The notes beneath the pieces are model-generated. The model searched no databases, had not been told where the DNA came from, and saw nothing but the letters and a program-made list of their open reading frames with translations. A program made the position numbers and the translations under genes. Below, piece after piece: positions 34,734 through 47,486 of a stretch of 64,000 bases of DNA. Source of the DNA: Mallotus nudiflorus (Eukaryota; Streptophyta; Magnoliopsida; Malpighiales; Euphorbiaceae); the NCBI GenBank assembly GCA_947683625.1, contig CANTUR010000009.1, positions 2,679,501 to 2,743,500 on the forward strand, written 5' to 3'. Within the stretch, counting starts at the first letter, position 1. Each line of letters opens with the position of its first letter.

Positions 34734-37700
34734 TGTCACAACCCAAAACAGGAGCCATGACCGGCGCTAGGGAACGGGAATTCTTTCGAATCTGGAACCC
34801 GTAGCAAGCCTAAAAATAAAATAAAACATGCAATAATAATAATAACAGTAGTATATATATGCAGCGGAAATAAAAATCTTAAATATCATAATAACATTTT
34901 CATCACTGGATTTGAATCAAATCTCATCACATATATAAAATCTCTTTAATACAATCCAGTTTCAACATAATACATCTCTTTAAATAAAATACATGAAATC
35001 CAATACTTTAATTCACAACTACTGCAGTGTCTAGATAAAATAAATAAGACTCAAGTAGATAATTTACATAAAGAAGCCGGGGCGGAAGAAATCCGGCGTA
35101 TCGACCTGCTACTGAGGTCTGAAGAAGTTGACTCTCCTGAAAAATAGTCAACGGAGGGGAGTCAGACCTCACTGAGTGAATTACTATAATATATATACAT
35201 ACACACTAAGTGATAATGCATACAGTCAATAATACATATTTAATATGTATATATACAGGCAAATTCACACAGATGCAGAAAAATCATTTTTATATATTTT
35301 ATTGAAAATCCCAGTTTATGAAGGATCATATAGAACCCTAGAATATCGCAACCTCTGAAAATAGTGTTAAACAACCCTCTAGCCATACAGGCTCACTTAT
35401 TCCAAATATATCCACTTAATCCATTTAGACAGTAGACTGGCCCCGAGATACTAAGTCAACCGAGCTCCAGCAGTCTGACTGCCAGTGTGATTGGCCCCGA
35501 GACACTTAGTCAACCGAGCTCCAGCAATCACACCTCCAAACCATATCTCACACATATCAATAATCACATCAAATCAATATCCACAAAAAAATTAGTATTA
35601 TAGCCTAAAGCTATAGGCGTACCGGTACGTACTTGGTCCTAGTGTTGTCCACTAGGTAGTACGTTCTATTGATATCCTTCATCATTAAATATAAAACATT
35701 CATTCACAAAAATAAATGATGCATGAATGTAAATGAAATAACAATATAATCCATATATATACCAGAAATATACCAAAAGTAAACCAGGTATATTTCGAGT
35801 ATATATACGTCAAATGAATTCAATTGAATTATAAATTAAGTTGGAAATATATTTAAAAACATTTTAAGTATATTTTATTTACAAAACATGCATATAATTT
35901 AATATATACCAAAAATAAACCAAAAATATACTTAAATACAAATCACGTTATTTATGCAATTTAATCAAAATAAAACGTATATTTCTAAAATCATGCATCC
36001 TAAGGCATATATATATAGTATAGTAACTCACCTAATGCGCTCCACGAGACAAGTCCGACGGGCCTGGTCCACTAGCCCTCGGTCTCGGCGCAACTAAACA
36101 AATAATAAATAATAGACATCAGAATAAACCCTAACAGAAATCCTAGAATTCGATCTAGAGTATTAAACATAGAATCAGAAATTAGGGTTCGACTGGACAT
36201 CACGTTTTACGAGAATTCTACCGAAAATCCGACAGAACCTCCCCTGTAAAATGGACATCTCTCTACTCAAAAGAGTAGAGCCGACCCTACAAGAAATACA
36301 CTTTAAAAAAATAGGCTCAACACAAATTCATAACCCCCTCGGTCGGACTCCAGACTACAATCTACCGACCGGGGTCCACAAACACAGAATAATTCAGAAA
36401 TACCAAAAATACTCTTAAAACCTAGAAATACATTTTATAGGTAGAAATTACATAATTAACCTTAAAACACTGTAAAAACCGAATAAAACTCATTTTATTA
36501 GTAAAATCGTATATTATATATATAATTGAAAATAATTCCCGAAAAATAGTTTTAATTAGTTAAAAATACTAAATAATTTGTAGAAATCATTTTTATACCT
36601 TAAATAACTATTAAAACCAATTAAATTACATTTTTTGCCAATTTAGGGTAAAATTACCAAAATACCCCTATATATATAAATATACTTAAATTACTTCAAA
36701 AATTCACCAAAAATTATACAATTATCCAAAATTAATTTTCTCAACATATTTATCAATAATATCAATAATTAAACTCAATTAACCAATTAAATTCAATTAA
36801 AAACACATTTAACCTAATTTTTCAAATTTACATAAACTTCAATAATTCAAAATAAATACTTAGAAATTCATAAAAATTCCAAATAAATTCCTATATTTCA
36901 TTTAAACACTTAATTTAACCATAAATCCCAATTTCATAATTGAAATAATTAATTTCCGAAAATTAGAAAATAATATTAAAATATTCAAAAAATCCAAAAA
37001 ATCTCCAAAAATTCCACAAAAATTCATACATGTAGATTGAGCTACTAGAATCAACATTTGTGAAGGAATTTTTCATGAATCAATCAATTCGAAGCTCAAA
37101 AAAATCAAAAACCCTAATGTGACCGAAATTGAAAATTCGAAACCTAAGCAAATATAAACCATTTTAGGTCAAACCAAAGTGAGAATCACACTCACCGGAG
37201 CTCAAGGAGAAGAAAGATACCGGCGGTGTCGAAAACGGTGGCCGGAAATGGGAGAAACGGCAAAGGGACGATTTTCGGCCAAAAGAGGAAAATGGGGCTG
37301 CCGGCGCCGGGGAAGGGAGCTGCTGGCGGCGAGGGACGGCTGGGAACGGCGGTGGCAAGCCGGGAGGCACACCGACGGTAGGTGACCGGAGTTGTAGCGG
37401 TGAGGGGTGAGGTGGGTGGTGGTCGGGCGCGGGAGAGAAAGAAAGAAGAAGAAGAAGAAGAAAAAGAAAAAGAAAGAAAAGAAAAATAAAAGAAAAATAA
37501 AAGAAAAAAGAAAAATAAAATAAAATAAAATAATTAAATAATAATTAAATAATAATAATAAAAATTTTAATAATTTAATAATAAATAAAATAATTAAATA
37601 ACAATAAATTAATAAATAAATAATAAAATATTAGGATAATATATTAAACCCTAATTAAATAAATATATACACACATAGGCTTTATTTAGTATTTTAAAAA

Positions 37701-37948
37701 TACGTATGAGTTCATGCAAGTCCGAAAATACATTTAAAATAATTAATAATACATTGTTTACGTGAAAATTTTCCCGAAAATGTAAATCCCGAGAAAATTT
37801 TACGTAAAACACTATAAATAATACACAATAATAAAAATAGGTTTTAAATACATATTAACTCGTAAAAATATCATCTAATATACAGAAATTGTTAACACTG
37901 CATATCCCAGTACAGTGTAAAAATATTTTAAAAACACGGGATATTACA
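34734..37948 (-). mobile_element. Solo LTR, family of about 3.3 kb, copy 2
   Basis: A 3215-bp inverted copy of the same family: the + strand starts TGTCACAACCCAAAACAGG and ends ACACGGGATATTACA. Perfect AAATA duplications flank it (34729-34733 and 37949-37953). All landmarks of copy 1 are found in reverse order: the GCTACGGGTTCC block near 34800, the doubled GAGCTC unit near 35460-35530, the GGCCTGGTCCACTAG block near 36060, and the GC-rich segment at 37150-37440, here with a GA-rich run (37436-37520). No LTR pair or coding interior is present. Confidence 0.95.
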
Positions 37949-37953
37949 AAATA

Positions 37954-40287
37954 TATGATTTAAATTTATTTAAATATTAAATTTAGCTTTAAAAAATAGC
38001 TAATTCTTTTTTAAAATTTAATTTCATAATTGGGATATTATTGGGATGGAGTTGAGATATTATAAGATAATGGTGAAAAAACAAAAAAAATGACACAAAC
38101 ATATAATTAAGATAAAAACTAGAGATAGGAATATTCGTGAAGGAGAAAAGTCTATAAAAGTGTCTAGAAAAAAGCTTTGTGAAATTGGAGCGTGTTATCT
38201 TTTAGTGCATGATAGTTGATGAATAGAGACCCATTTCGAAGAGATTGAAGACACCATCATTTTCACTTTGATTTAAAATAAAAACAAATATGAACAAAAA
38301 TAAAAGTCTCTGGAACTCTGTGGTAAAACTTCAGTATTTAATTACTTCTTTTGTAAGTGCCAATCAGCTTCTGCCTCTTTGAGACGTCTTGCAAGTTGTA
38401 AAGTACTTCCATATGTTTGAATTCCCCTCATCAACAATTTTCGTCAAATCACATGTTTGAATTTAGCGTGGAAAAAATAAATGTTAAAAGAATTTTATTG
38501 AGTTTAGAGTTTAATATATGTAAAGTACTCAAAAAAACAAAATTCAAGTTGATTGAATTTTAATAAAGTTACAAAAATAGTCTTTTCTTTTCTAAATTGT
38601 AAGAGTTAAATTGAGTCGTCCGAAATTAAATGTTTTAGATACTTTTGAAAAAAATTTATATTATTTAATACAAACTAAAATTAAATTTTAGTGTACTTTT
38701 TACACTATTTAAAATTTTATCTAAAAAATGATTAGCATACACTGATTTGCTTCTGCTAAAAATATATTTTAAAAAATAAATAAATGAGTGTGTTGTAGAT
38801 ATATTCATTTTTAAAAAATAAAAATAAATAAATAATTTATAATCACAGTAATAGTATATGTATAGACAGTTTATGAATCATGTCTATTTAATATTTTTAA
38901 ATATATTTATTATAATGTCAATCAAAGATTCACTTATGAGAATATAAGTGGTGAGAGTTGTCACTTTTATGATGAAAATTAAAGAAATGACTACTTTTGA
39001 TATATTTCATGATTATTAAATTTATAATGTATTTGTCATAAAAGAATAACTACTCATAATATGATAAAATTTATAATTCAATTTTTACGTAATATTCCAT
39101 TTCAATTAAAAAAAAAGTCTTTAATGTACTTAAAAATATATTTATGATAATTATTTAATATTAATAAATATGATTTATCTATATGAATTAGTAATATAAT
39201 CTATTGATTTGGTATAAATGAATTTAAAAAAAGTAAATTTTTCTAGCTACCTAATCATTAATGAGATAATCATCTTTATAAAGACAAGTAAATTAATTTA
39301 CTTAATTAATTAAGTTCATGAACTGGGACAAGATTAAGGAAAATGTACATCCAATTCAAGCATTTCTGAGTGTTCACACTTCTGACAAACGGTCAATGAC
39401 TTGGAGATCAAGACTAGTAAAAAACTCCTTTATTAGGTTTTTGCCTTAAAGGTCAACATGGCAAACATATATTATTTGTCCAAATCCAGAGTTCATGTCA
39501 TGTCCATGGCCATGGGACCTCTCTGATAAGTGCTTCCATTTGCATAAAGGCAAAACATTTTCTGAGGTGGCGGCTGCCTTTAAACAACACCCTTTACTTC
39601 CTGGAACCTTCTTCATTCTTTGCTCTAAACTTCCTTTTAAATAAGTGATTGCTTCCAGTGTTGTTCTGTATGAATCTTGAATAGATCCCTCTGCTGCTGT
39701 TTCTCTATAGACAGTTCCTTTCTTTTTTTTTTTGGGGTTCCATCAGTCAGGTGCACTGCAATTTTTTCCTTTTTCTTTTTTCTTTTTTCGATATTCTTTT
39801 CATAATTCAGTAGAGTTTTAGCTCCAATCTTGATTTCAAGATTCTGGGATTTGCTCATTTCTTCACTTGGTTTTCTTGATTTTTTTTTTTCTTTTTGGCT
39901 TCTTTATTCAACTTTATTATAAGAAATTTGAAAAGTTTTGTATTCAAGTTCTTTTTTTTTTTTTTTGTTCTTTTAATGTTATTTTCCATATAAATAAATT
40001 AAATATATTTTGTATACATATATCTCTTAACCTTTTTTTTCAAGATTATTGATTCTTGATTATTGATTTTCCCACCTTTTTCGTTAGTTTTATTTTTTAT
40101 TGGTTTAATAATTATCCATTTGATAAGTTAAAGTTTTAGTAAAGTTTTGAACTTTTTTTTTTTTTTTTCAGTTTCTTGTAGCTGATAATCCTGAGCCATA
40201 AGTTTCTTATCTTTTCCTAAATCTTTTGTTTCCTTGGTTTTCTTGAGGAACTAAAAGTGGGGTTGTTTGCTGTTGTTGTTGTTCATA
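37954..40287. other. Upstream region of the first GRAS gene
   Basis: AT-rich intergenic DNA with no other gene visible. From about 39600 the sequence becomes pyrimidine-rich, with T runs near 39720, 39880, 39950 and 40155, as in plant 5' leaders with introns. CTTTTAAATAAG at 39633-39644 is a weak TATA-like candidate. No transposon ends were found. Confidence 0.45.
40152..40171 (+). other. Probable 3' splice site of a 5'-UTR intron
   Basis: A run of 17 T followed by CAG at 40169-40171, 116 bp before the GRAS start codon, looks like an intron acceptor in the leader. LISCL-type GRAS genes often have a leader intron. The donor was not fixed. Confidence 0.5.
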
Positions 40288-42387
40288 ATGGATGCTCTTC
40301 TCCATGAATTTCCTAATTCGATGAACAGATTCAAATTTCATCATGACCCACTTTCTTTTTCTTCAAATAGAAATCTTCTTAGTGGATATGAACTCAATCA
40401 TAACTTGAGTGATCCTAATTCTCCCTTTGATTCATTTAAGTCACAGCCTTTTCATGATTTGACATCATCTTCATCACCATCTTCTTTATCACTTAGCTCA
40501 GAAGGTCATGATCCCAATAATAATGCAGTTCTCAAGTACATAAGTGATATGCTTATGGAAGAGGATTTAGAGGGTAAGACCTGTATGTTAGAAGATTGTT
40601 TAGCCCTTCAAGCTGCTGAGAAATCATTGTATGATGTTATTGGTCAGGAATATCCTCATTCCTTGAATCACTGCTCTCAATATATTGGAACCCCATATGA
40701 TACTTCATTTTGGAGTAGCAGTAATAGCTACTCTGCTGCTGTTAACAACACCTTAGGTGCAATACCAAATTGCAGTGTTAACCAAGTTCATAATTTTGAT
40801 TTATATGGTATGCAAAATTCTTTTATTGATTCTCCTGAAAGTACCCTTGTAGGGGCAGATTTCTATAGCCCCTTATCAGTTGTCAAAAAAGGGATAGGAG
40901 ATGGTGATTCTTTGGTCTTGGCTCCGAATAGCAACTCACCAACATCTTCAGACAACGAGGAAAGAGATTGCTCGCCAAATAGTTCGCGGGGAAGGAAGAA
41001 TCATGAGCGTGAGGATGGTGACTATTTAGAAGCAGAGAGGAGCAACAAGCATTCTGCTCTTTCTCTTGCTGAGTCTGAGAATTCGGAAATGTTTGATGAG
41101 GTGCTGCTGTGTCCTAGTGGAAACAATGAGTCCAAGTCCTGTGCTGGTAGCAATGAGAAGTCATGGAATGGAGCAAGTACAAATGGGCAGGGTAAAGGAT
41201 CTAATGGTAAAACAGGGCGAGGGAAGAGACAAGGAAAGAGAGGAGAAGTGGTGGATTTGTCGACACTACTTACTCAATGTGCACAATCTGTGTCAATCAA
41301 TGATCAAAGAGCTGCTACTGAGCTACTTAAGCAGATAAGACAACACTCTTCAGCTTTTGGGGATGCAAACCAAAGATTAGCACATTACTTTGCCAATGCC
41401 CTGGAGACTCGTTTGGCTGGCACCAAAACACCTGCATATTCACCGCTTTTAAGTAGCAAGACACCAGTTTCTGATATCTTAAGAGCGTACCAGGTGTATG
41501 TTAAGGCATGCCCTTTCAAGAGAATGTCAAATTTCTTTGCCAATCAGACAATTTTCAAGCTGGCAGAGAAAGCAACTAGACTCCATATCATTGATTTCGG
41601 AGTTCTTTATGGTTTTCAATGGCCTTGCCTCATCCAGCGTCTCTCACAAAGGCCTGGTGGACCTCCAAAACTGCGTATTACAGGAATTGAGCTTCCTCAG
41701 CCTGGTTTTCGCCCTGCGGAAAGAGTCGAAGAGACAGGCCGTCGCCTACAGAGGTATTGTGAGCGGTTCAATGTCCCATTTGAGTACCATCCTGTAGCAC
41801 AGAAATGGGAGACCATCAAATATGAGGATCTTAACATTGACAGAGATGAAATGACTGTTGTTAACTGTCTGTATCGGTTGCGAAATCTCCCTGATGACAC
41901 AGTTGTAGTGAACAGCGCAAGAGATGCTGTCCTGAAACTTATCAAGGAAATCAGGCCAGACATATTTATCCATGGAGTCATTAATGGCACATACAATGCA
42001 CCATTTTTTGTCACTCGGTTTCGGGAGGCGCTTTTCCACTACTCGTCAATGTTTGACATGTTTGAAGTGACCGTGCCACGTGAAGACGAGCCGAGAATGC
42101 TGTATGAGAAAGCAATATTTGGAAGAGATATTATGAATGTGATAGCATGTGAAGGTACAGAGAGGGTTGAAAGGCCAGAGACATACAAGCAGTGGCAGGT
42201 TAGGAACTTCAGAGCTGGGTTCAGGCAGCTTTCATTAGATCAGGAGATTTTGAAGAAAGTTAGAGGCACTGTGAGATCAGAGTACCATAAAGATTTTGTT
42301 GTTGATGAAAATGGACGGTGGATGCTGCAAGGATGGAAGGGAAGAGTAATCTATGCTCTTTCAGTTTGGAAACCAGTCCAGGAGTAG
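40288..42387 (+). CDS. GRAS transcription factor, LISCL (SCL9/14/33-like) subfamily, copy 1
   Basis: Intronless, 699 aa, a normal length for this subfamily. The ATG at 40288 begins MDALLHEFPNSMNRFKF. The frame is open seven codons further but only from a TTG, so the ATG is chosen. Residues 81-95 (VLKYISDMLMEEDLE) and about 107-120 (LQAAEKSLYDVIGQ) are the acidic N-terminal motifs of LISCL proteins, linked in the family to activation. A Ser/Asn-rich and basic linker (GKRQGKRGE) precedes the GRAS domain at about 321-697: LHRI (VVDLSTLLTQCAQSV), VHIID as LHIIDFG (432-438), GFRPAERVEETGRRL, the PFYRE-type region (ERPETYKQWQ), and SAW (WMLQGWKGR then LSVWKP). A nuclear transcriptional regulator is expected. 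SCL14 in this group works with TGA factors in detoxification, but that role is not shown here. Confidence 0.97.
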   Translation: MDALLHEFPNSMNRFKFHHDPLSFSSNRNLLSGYELNHNLSDPNSPFDSFKSQPFHDLTSSSSPSSLSLSSEGHDPNNNAVLKYISDMLMEEDLEGKTCMLEDCLALQAAEKSLYDVIGQEYPHSLNHCSQYIGTPYDTSFWSSSNSYSAAVNNTLGAIPNCSVNQVHNFDLYGMQNSFIDSPESTLVGADFYSPLSVVKKGIGDGDSLVLAPNSNSPTSSDNEERDCSPNSSRGRKNHEREDGDYLEAERSNKHSALSLAESENSEMFDEVLLCPSGNNESKSCAGSNEKSWNGASTNGQGKGSNGKTGRGKRQGKRGEVVDLSTLLTQCAQSVSINDQRAATELLKQIRQHSSAFGDANQRLAHYFANALETRLAGTKTPAYSPLLSSKTPVSDILRAYQVYVKACPFKRMSNFFANQTIFKLAEKATRLHIIDFGVLYGFQWPCLIQRLSQRPGGPPKLRITGIELPQPGFRPAERVEETGRRLQRYCERFNVPFEYHPVAQKWETIKYEDLNIDRDEMTVVNCLYRLRNLPDDTVVVNSARDAVLKLIKEIRPDIFIHGVINGTYNAPFFVTRFREALFHYSSMFDMFEVTVPREDEPRMLYEKAIFGRDIMNVIACEGTERVERPETYKQWQVRNFRAGFRQLSLDQEILKKVRGTVRSEYHKDFVVDENGRWMLQGWKGRVIYALSVWKPVQE

Positions 42388-44542
42388 CAAACATTTAATG
42401 ACACTGTGCCTCTCTTTTGGTCTTGAATTCGTAATCTAGTGGGCTATAAATATCGTTGTTCAGGTAAAAAAAAGAATTGGTATTAGTATTAGTAGTTAGC
42501 ACTAGATATCTTAATCTTTCATGTAAATATTAGTAAGTTTTTAATAGTAATAGTGATGTTTAGTTTTCTGCCCAATTGCAATAAGTTACATACAATATAT
42601 TAATTTTTAAGATTATCATCTCTTAGCACTTATTTTCATTGCATGGAATTAAATCACATGCTTCACTACTGAAAGGAGCTCATTAATTTTTGCGAGACAC
42701 TTAATGTATTAGCTACAATGTTTTTTTACATCTGAAAATCTTATATTCACTATTTCGTAGAATTTGATTAATTCATATTCGATTCGAGAAAGACTTCAAA
42801 GGGCGATAAAAATTTATTTCAAAAATTTTAAAATAATTGCGTACCCATAACTCGAACTTAAAACTTTTAAAACTTTTAATTAAGCTGAAAAAGTCTCAAA
42901 ATAACTCATTCTTACCTGTAGCTACAATGTTGATATTTAATGCATTAGCGACAATACTAATTTTCATTTTTGTCAAATCCTACTTTGTAGATAAGATACT
43001 TAACGCGTTAACAAGAACATTATTCTGTTTCACCTTTGACCTGTAAATTTTCACATGATACACTTTTCAGCATACAAACCAAATGCAAAATTACTATTAG
43101 AGTTGGCTGAAAGTTAAGTTTGGTGATGGCAGACAAAGGCACGCCCATCACTCTTCTTGAATTTACTATATGTGACTGGACTTGCCAATAAAAGTAGCTA
43201 TAGAGAACAAAACTCGACGCAAATGTCTGCATGTGCAGCAAAACAGTGCCCCTTCCCAAGATTCTACATTGCTAAAATATGGCCAATAATTAATCTTGTT
43301 TTGTCTTGAACTTTTAAGACAATTTTTAGTGATTTTAGGCAACAAATTATAATTAATTACTGTGTGATGTTAAAAAAACATTAAAAAAAAAGTGCGAATA
43401 AGTGAATGATTTTACTTGACATTTTTTTTCTAAAGAGAATATTTTAGAGTGTAAAATTTAAATTACATTATTATAATTTTTAAAATTAATTTTGATAAGA
43501 TTTTAAAAAAATTATTTTTAAATTATGTTGTTTGTTTATATTTATTTGATCTTTTTGAAAGATAAAAATTTAATATCTTCCAAATTCGTCCGTGAAGTTT
43601 AGCCAAAATAATCAAGTTATTAGCATAGACACTTGTAAAGTCTCCAATTTAAGATTCCGTGTCTTCCAAATTATGTTTTTCCCTCCCCATTTAACGCAAG
43701 ACCAAAAAAAAAAAAAAATTGGATCTTCCAAATTCCCAATTTAATTAATCCAAAATTTCTTGTGCACATCCACATGGGAGGAGGGGGGGACCAGATTACA
43801 GGTTTCGCTAATGCAAGAATTGTACTGGGTAATTGCGGATAAATGACAAGTCGTTGGAGGATTATTTCAAAAGTTTTTTTTTTTTTAAACAAGATTATTT
43901 CAAAAGTTAGAGAGGAGAAATGTTAATATGAATATAAAAAGCCAGCAACTATAATGTTTACCACACACTCATCAATAGTGATCGAGAACTATACACATTA
44001 AAAAATGGGGCAAGTGGGAAGTATATGAAAACCCAATATATGTGTCTTTGTTAGGTAGACCTTATGAAAACAACATCTAAATATAATATTGTGATTAAGT
44101 ATAAAGGACTGCAAATATATTATGTCTATATATATATATATATATAATAATGTGAAAATGGATATGGAAACATTTCATTTTTTAAAATATAAGAATGGAA
44201 ATATGAAGGAAATGTATAAATATTAAAAATATATGGGTATATAAATAAATATTAAGAATATAAGAATATGTATAAATTTTGAAAAATTTTATATATTCTA
44301 TAAAATAAATTTTAGGAATTATTCTGTTTAGTTAAGAAAAATATAAAATTATAATTTAATTTGCTCCTTTTTTTAGGAAAATACTATAAGAATATATTTT
44401 CAAGTTTTGGAAACGTGTTTCCTAATTTTTTATACTTGTAAAAACGGTCCTTAAATGTTTTCTAGGAGTTTTTTGAATTTTTGATATAGAAATATTTCCG
44501 AGACGAAGAAACAACTATTCAAAAAAATTTCCGTGCATCAAA

Positions 44543-44546
<4 letters not shown>

Positions 44547-44580
<34 letters not shown>
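44547..44580. repeat. (AT)n microsatellite
   Basis: Seventeen uninterrupted AT/TA dinucleotides about 600 bp upstream of the second GRAS start. A shorter tract is at 44127-44146. Confidence 0.95.
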
Positions 44581-44582
<2 letters not shown>

Positions 44583-45130
44583 CCTTGTAGCCCAGATGCA
44601 AATGAAAAGAAAAAGTCTACTTTAAAATCATAAATAGCTAAAAAACTGAAGAGATCAATACATTTGTTTAAGGAATTGATTAAGACATAATGATGTGTAT
44701 GTAGTTCCCACAACCCCCCACCATATATGCATTTACTTTTCCACATGTCATGAGTTATGGATCCAGATTCTTCAGAGTTGGCTTGTCAACCATTCTGCAA
44801 CCTTTTATTATTATTATTTTAGCTTTCATTGGCTAGAGATGAGCATTAACAGCTGATTGGTGTATATTCATTTGGAATTTTTATTTTATTTTAAACCACC
44901 AAATGTTCCCAGATCACTTTAGATACAGGACTACTTTTTATTCCCGCTTCATGGCTGGCACTGGTCCGAGAGAATTCGATATGTTGGTGTATGTTTCTTT
45001 GCTTTCTTTAGCATAAGAATAATTACTCGAAGATTTCTTCATTTTCAATCTTTCTTGCTAACTTTTAGCTTCTTATTTTTTTCATCTGTCTGTTATCTTT
45101 CTCATACTCTGCTTCAATCTTGTTGCTACC

Positions 45131-45144
45131 AATTAGATTTTCAG
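45131..45144 (+). other. Probable 3' splice site upstream of GRAS copy 2
   Basis: AATTAGATTTTCAG ends at 45144, 38 bp before the ATG, resembling an acceptor of a leader intron. It supports starting translation at 45183 and not at the in-frame TTG at 45120. Confidence 0.4.
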
Positions 45145-45182
45145 AGACCAACTTCAGTCTGATTCTATCAGCTGAAGTTTCT

Positions 45183-47258
45183 ATGGATGATGCTCTAATC
45201 CAAGCACGTCCGGGTGCCACAGCCGGATACAGATTCGATTATGGCACTATGCCTGTCCTTCCTAATCAGTATCTTGTTAATGGTTTCAAACTGAATCATG
45301 AATCTGTAGTAGATCCTTATATGCCACTGCATCCAACAAATTCACATAATACTTGCAGTGGTAATTCAGCAACATCTTCAAGCTCAACTTTTGAACTTGA
45401 TTCGCCGGATGCTCATGATTTCTCCAATGCTGTTCTCAAGTACATAAATGATATACTAATGGAAGAAGAATTAGAGAATAAGAACTGCATATTGGAGGAC
45501 TGTATAGCCCTACAAGCTGCTGAGAAATCTTTCTATGATGTTCTTGGCCAGAAATATCCACCTTCTTTGGATCAATCTCCGTTCTTTGATCAAAACATTT
45601 GCAGCCCAGAATGTACGAAGACTCAGAGTAGCAGTACTTGTTCTACTTCCATCAACTTGGCTGAATCCAGTTGGATTTTCGATCAAGCAGAATTCGAATT
45701 CTCTCATGTACAAAATTATTCTGAATACAATCTTGAAAATATCCTCCAGGCATCAGATTTATGTGGCTTGTCGTTTTCGAATGGTAATATTTGGCTGCCG
45801 TCAGAGCTTAAAGAGAAGGATTATGTAAGGGATTGCTCATATAATAGTTCAACAAGGGAAAGGAAACATCATCAGCGCGAGGGAAGTGCCTGTTTAGAAG
45901 AGAGAAGCAGCAAGCAATCTGCATTTACTCTTGAAAAGCCAGAGGACACAGAGATATTTGATGAAGTTTTGCTCAGTCAAGCAGGAAACAATGATTCTGC
46001 ATCTTGTGCTCCTCAAAAAGACGTCACTACAAATGGGAAATCAAAGAATAATGCACAAACAAAAGGGTCTAATCGCAGAATATCTCGCACAAAGAAACGC
46101 GGTAGTAACAAAAGGGAAGTGATGGATCTGTGGACTGTCTTGCCTCAATGTGCACAAGCTGTAGCTAATGATGATCAAATAAGTGCAAAGGAGCTGTTAC
46201 GGCAGATAAGGCAATATTCTTCTCCTTTTGGTGATGGAAACCAAAGATTAGCACATTTTTTTGCCAATGGCTTGGAGGCACGGTTGGCTGGCACTGGAAC
46301 ACCTGGGTATGCACCTGCCGTCAATAGTACAACATCAGCTGCTGATATGCTAAAAGCTTACCACGCATATATTACAGCATGCCCGTTCCAGCCAATGTCA
46401 CTTTTTTATGCTAACCAAACCATCATAAAACTAGCAGAGAAAGTTACAAGGCTTCACATTATTGATTTCGGCATTCTTTATGGTTACCAATGGCCTTGCC
46501 TTATTGAGCATCTCTCAACAAGAAATGGTGGACCTCCAAAGCTAACTATCACAGGAATTGAGTATCCTCAACCAGGTTTTCGGCCGGCAGAAAGAGTTGA
46601 AGAAACAGGTCGTCGTGTACAAAAGTATTGTGAGAGATTCAATGTTCCATTTGAGTACAATTCTATAGCACAGAATTGGGAAAGTATACAATATGAGGAT
46701 TTGAAGATAGACAGAAATGAGATGATTGTTGTCAACTGTTTGTATCGGCTAAAAAACATCCCTGATGACACAATGTCAGTGAACAGCATGAGAGATACAA
46801 TTCTGAAGTTAGTGAGGAGAATAGATCCAGATATCTTTATCCATGGAGTAGTTAATGGAACCTACAATGCACCCTTCTTCCTCACACGCTTTCGAGATGC
46901 GCTCTTTCACTTCTCAGCATTGTTTGACATGCTTGATTCTACAATTCCACGTGAAGAACCAGAGCGAATGATGTTCGAGAAAGAAGCATTCGGAAGGTAT
47001 GCAGTGAATGTGATAGCTTGTGAAGGTAGAGACAGGATTGAAAGGCCAGAGACATATAGACAGTGGCAAATTCGAAATGTAAAGGCAGGGTTCAGGCAGC
47101 TTCCGTTGGATCAGGAGATAATGAAGAAGGTAATTAATGCTGTTAAATTGAATTATCATAAGAACTTCATAGTTGATGAAGATAGCCAGTGGATGCTACA
47201 AGGCTGGAAGGGGAGAACAATGTATGCACTTTCAGTTTGGAAACCTGTTCAAGCTTAA
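45183..47258 (+). CDS. GRAS transcription factor, LISCL subfamily, copy 2
   Basis: Intronless, 691 aa, starting MDDALIQARPGATAGYRFDY. The open frame extends 21 codons upstream but without ATG, and a likely splice acceptor lies there. Residues 84-98 (VLKYINDILMEEELE) repeat the acidic LISCL motif, followed by LQAAEKSFYDVLGQ. The GRAS domain starts at about residue 313 (VMDLWTVLPQCAQAV) with VHIID as LHIIDFG (424-430), GFRPAERVEETGRRV, ERPETYRQWQ and SAW (WMLQGWKGR then LSVWKP). It lies 2.8 kb downstream of copy 1 in the same direction, with high similarity across the C-terminal half and divergence in the N-terminal half, so it is a tandem paralogue. Expected to act in the nucleus as a transcriptional regulator. 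The targets are unknown. Confidence 0.97.
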   Translation: MDDALIQARPGATAGYRFDYGTMPVLPNQYLVNGFKLNHESVVDPYMPLHPTNSHNTCSGNSATSSSSTFELDSPDAHDFSNAVLKYINDILMEEELENKNCILEDCIALQAAEKSFYDVLGQKYPPSLDQSPFFDQNICSPECTKTQSSSTCSTSINLAESSWIFDQAEFEFSHVQNYSEYNLENILQASDLCGLSFSNGNIWLPSELKEKDYVRDCSYNSSTRERKHHQREGSACLEERSSKQSAFTLEKPEDTEIFDEVLLSQAGNNDSASCAPQKDVTTNGKSKNNAQTKGSNRRISRTKKRGSNKREVMDLWTVLPQCAQAVANDDQISAKELLRQIRQYSSPFGDGNQRLAHFFANGLEARLAGTGTPGYAPAVNSTTSAADMLKAYHAYITACPFQPMSLFYANQTIIKLAEKVTRLHIIDFGILYGYQWPCLIEHLSTRNGGPPKLTITGIEYPQPGFRPAERVEETGRRVQKYCERFNVPFEYNSIAQNWESIQYEDLKIDRNEMIVVNCLYRLKNIPDDTMSVNSMRDTILKLVRRIDPDIFIHGVVNGTYNAPFFLTRFRDALFHFSALFDMLDSTIPREEPERMMFEKEAFGRYAVNVIACEGRDRIERPETYRQWQIRNVKAGFRQLPLDQEIMKKVINAVKLNYHKNFIVDEDSQWMLQGWKGRTMYALSVWKPVQA

Positions 47259-47486
47259 CACAAACACACACGCACACAAATCGTGTTGTTCTTATTTCAT
47301 TTTGTTTGTCCAGTTGAAGCATGACTTGCAGTGAAGTTCTTTCATTGAAAATGAAGATTCACCAACTTTTTAAGAGGGTGAGTCGTACACCTATACGTGT
47401 TCTGGTTTATTCAAATTACATTTCCAGAATATCCTATTATTAATCTAATTCTATATGAATTCATATGCAAAAGTTACATATATTTC

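Larger units (their letters stand above)
42388..45182. other. Intergenic region between the GRAS genes
   Basis: Contains the 3' UTR of copy 1, an AT-rich middle and the promoter/leader of copy 2. (AT)n tracts lie at 44127-44146 and 44547-44580. No other gene or transposon end is visible. The open frames at 43020-43259 and 43671-43892 have no motifs. Confidence 0.5.

Noticed and set aside
37164..37385. GC-rich overlapping frames of 68 codons on both strands
   Set aside because: They lie in the GC-rich segment of a solo LTR. Equivalent frames are not conserved in the other two copies.
40267..40287. Seven extra N-terminal codons for GRAS copy 1
   Set aside because: They begin with TTG. The first ATG (40288) gives the expected family N-terminus.
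41697..42039. Reverse-strand frames of about 100 codons inside the GRAS genes (also 46568-46789 and 46914-47159)
   Set aside because: They are antisense shadows of the conserved GRAS domain and carry no motifs of their own.
43671..43900. Small MITE near TTTCAAAAGTT repeats
   Set aside because: Short direct repeats and T runs only, with no inverted ends or target duplication.
45120..45182. 21 extra N-terminal codons for GRAS copy 2
   Set aside because: There is no ATG and a probable splice acceptor lies within it. ATG 45183 is used.
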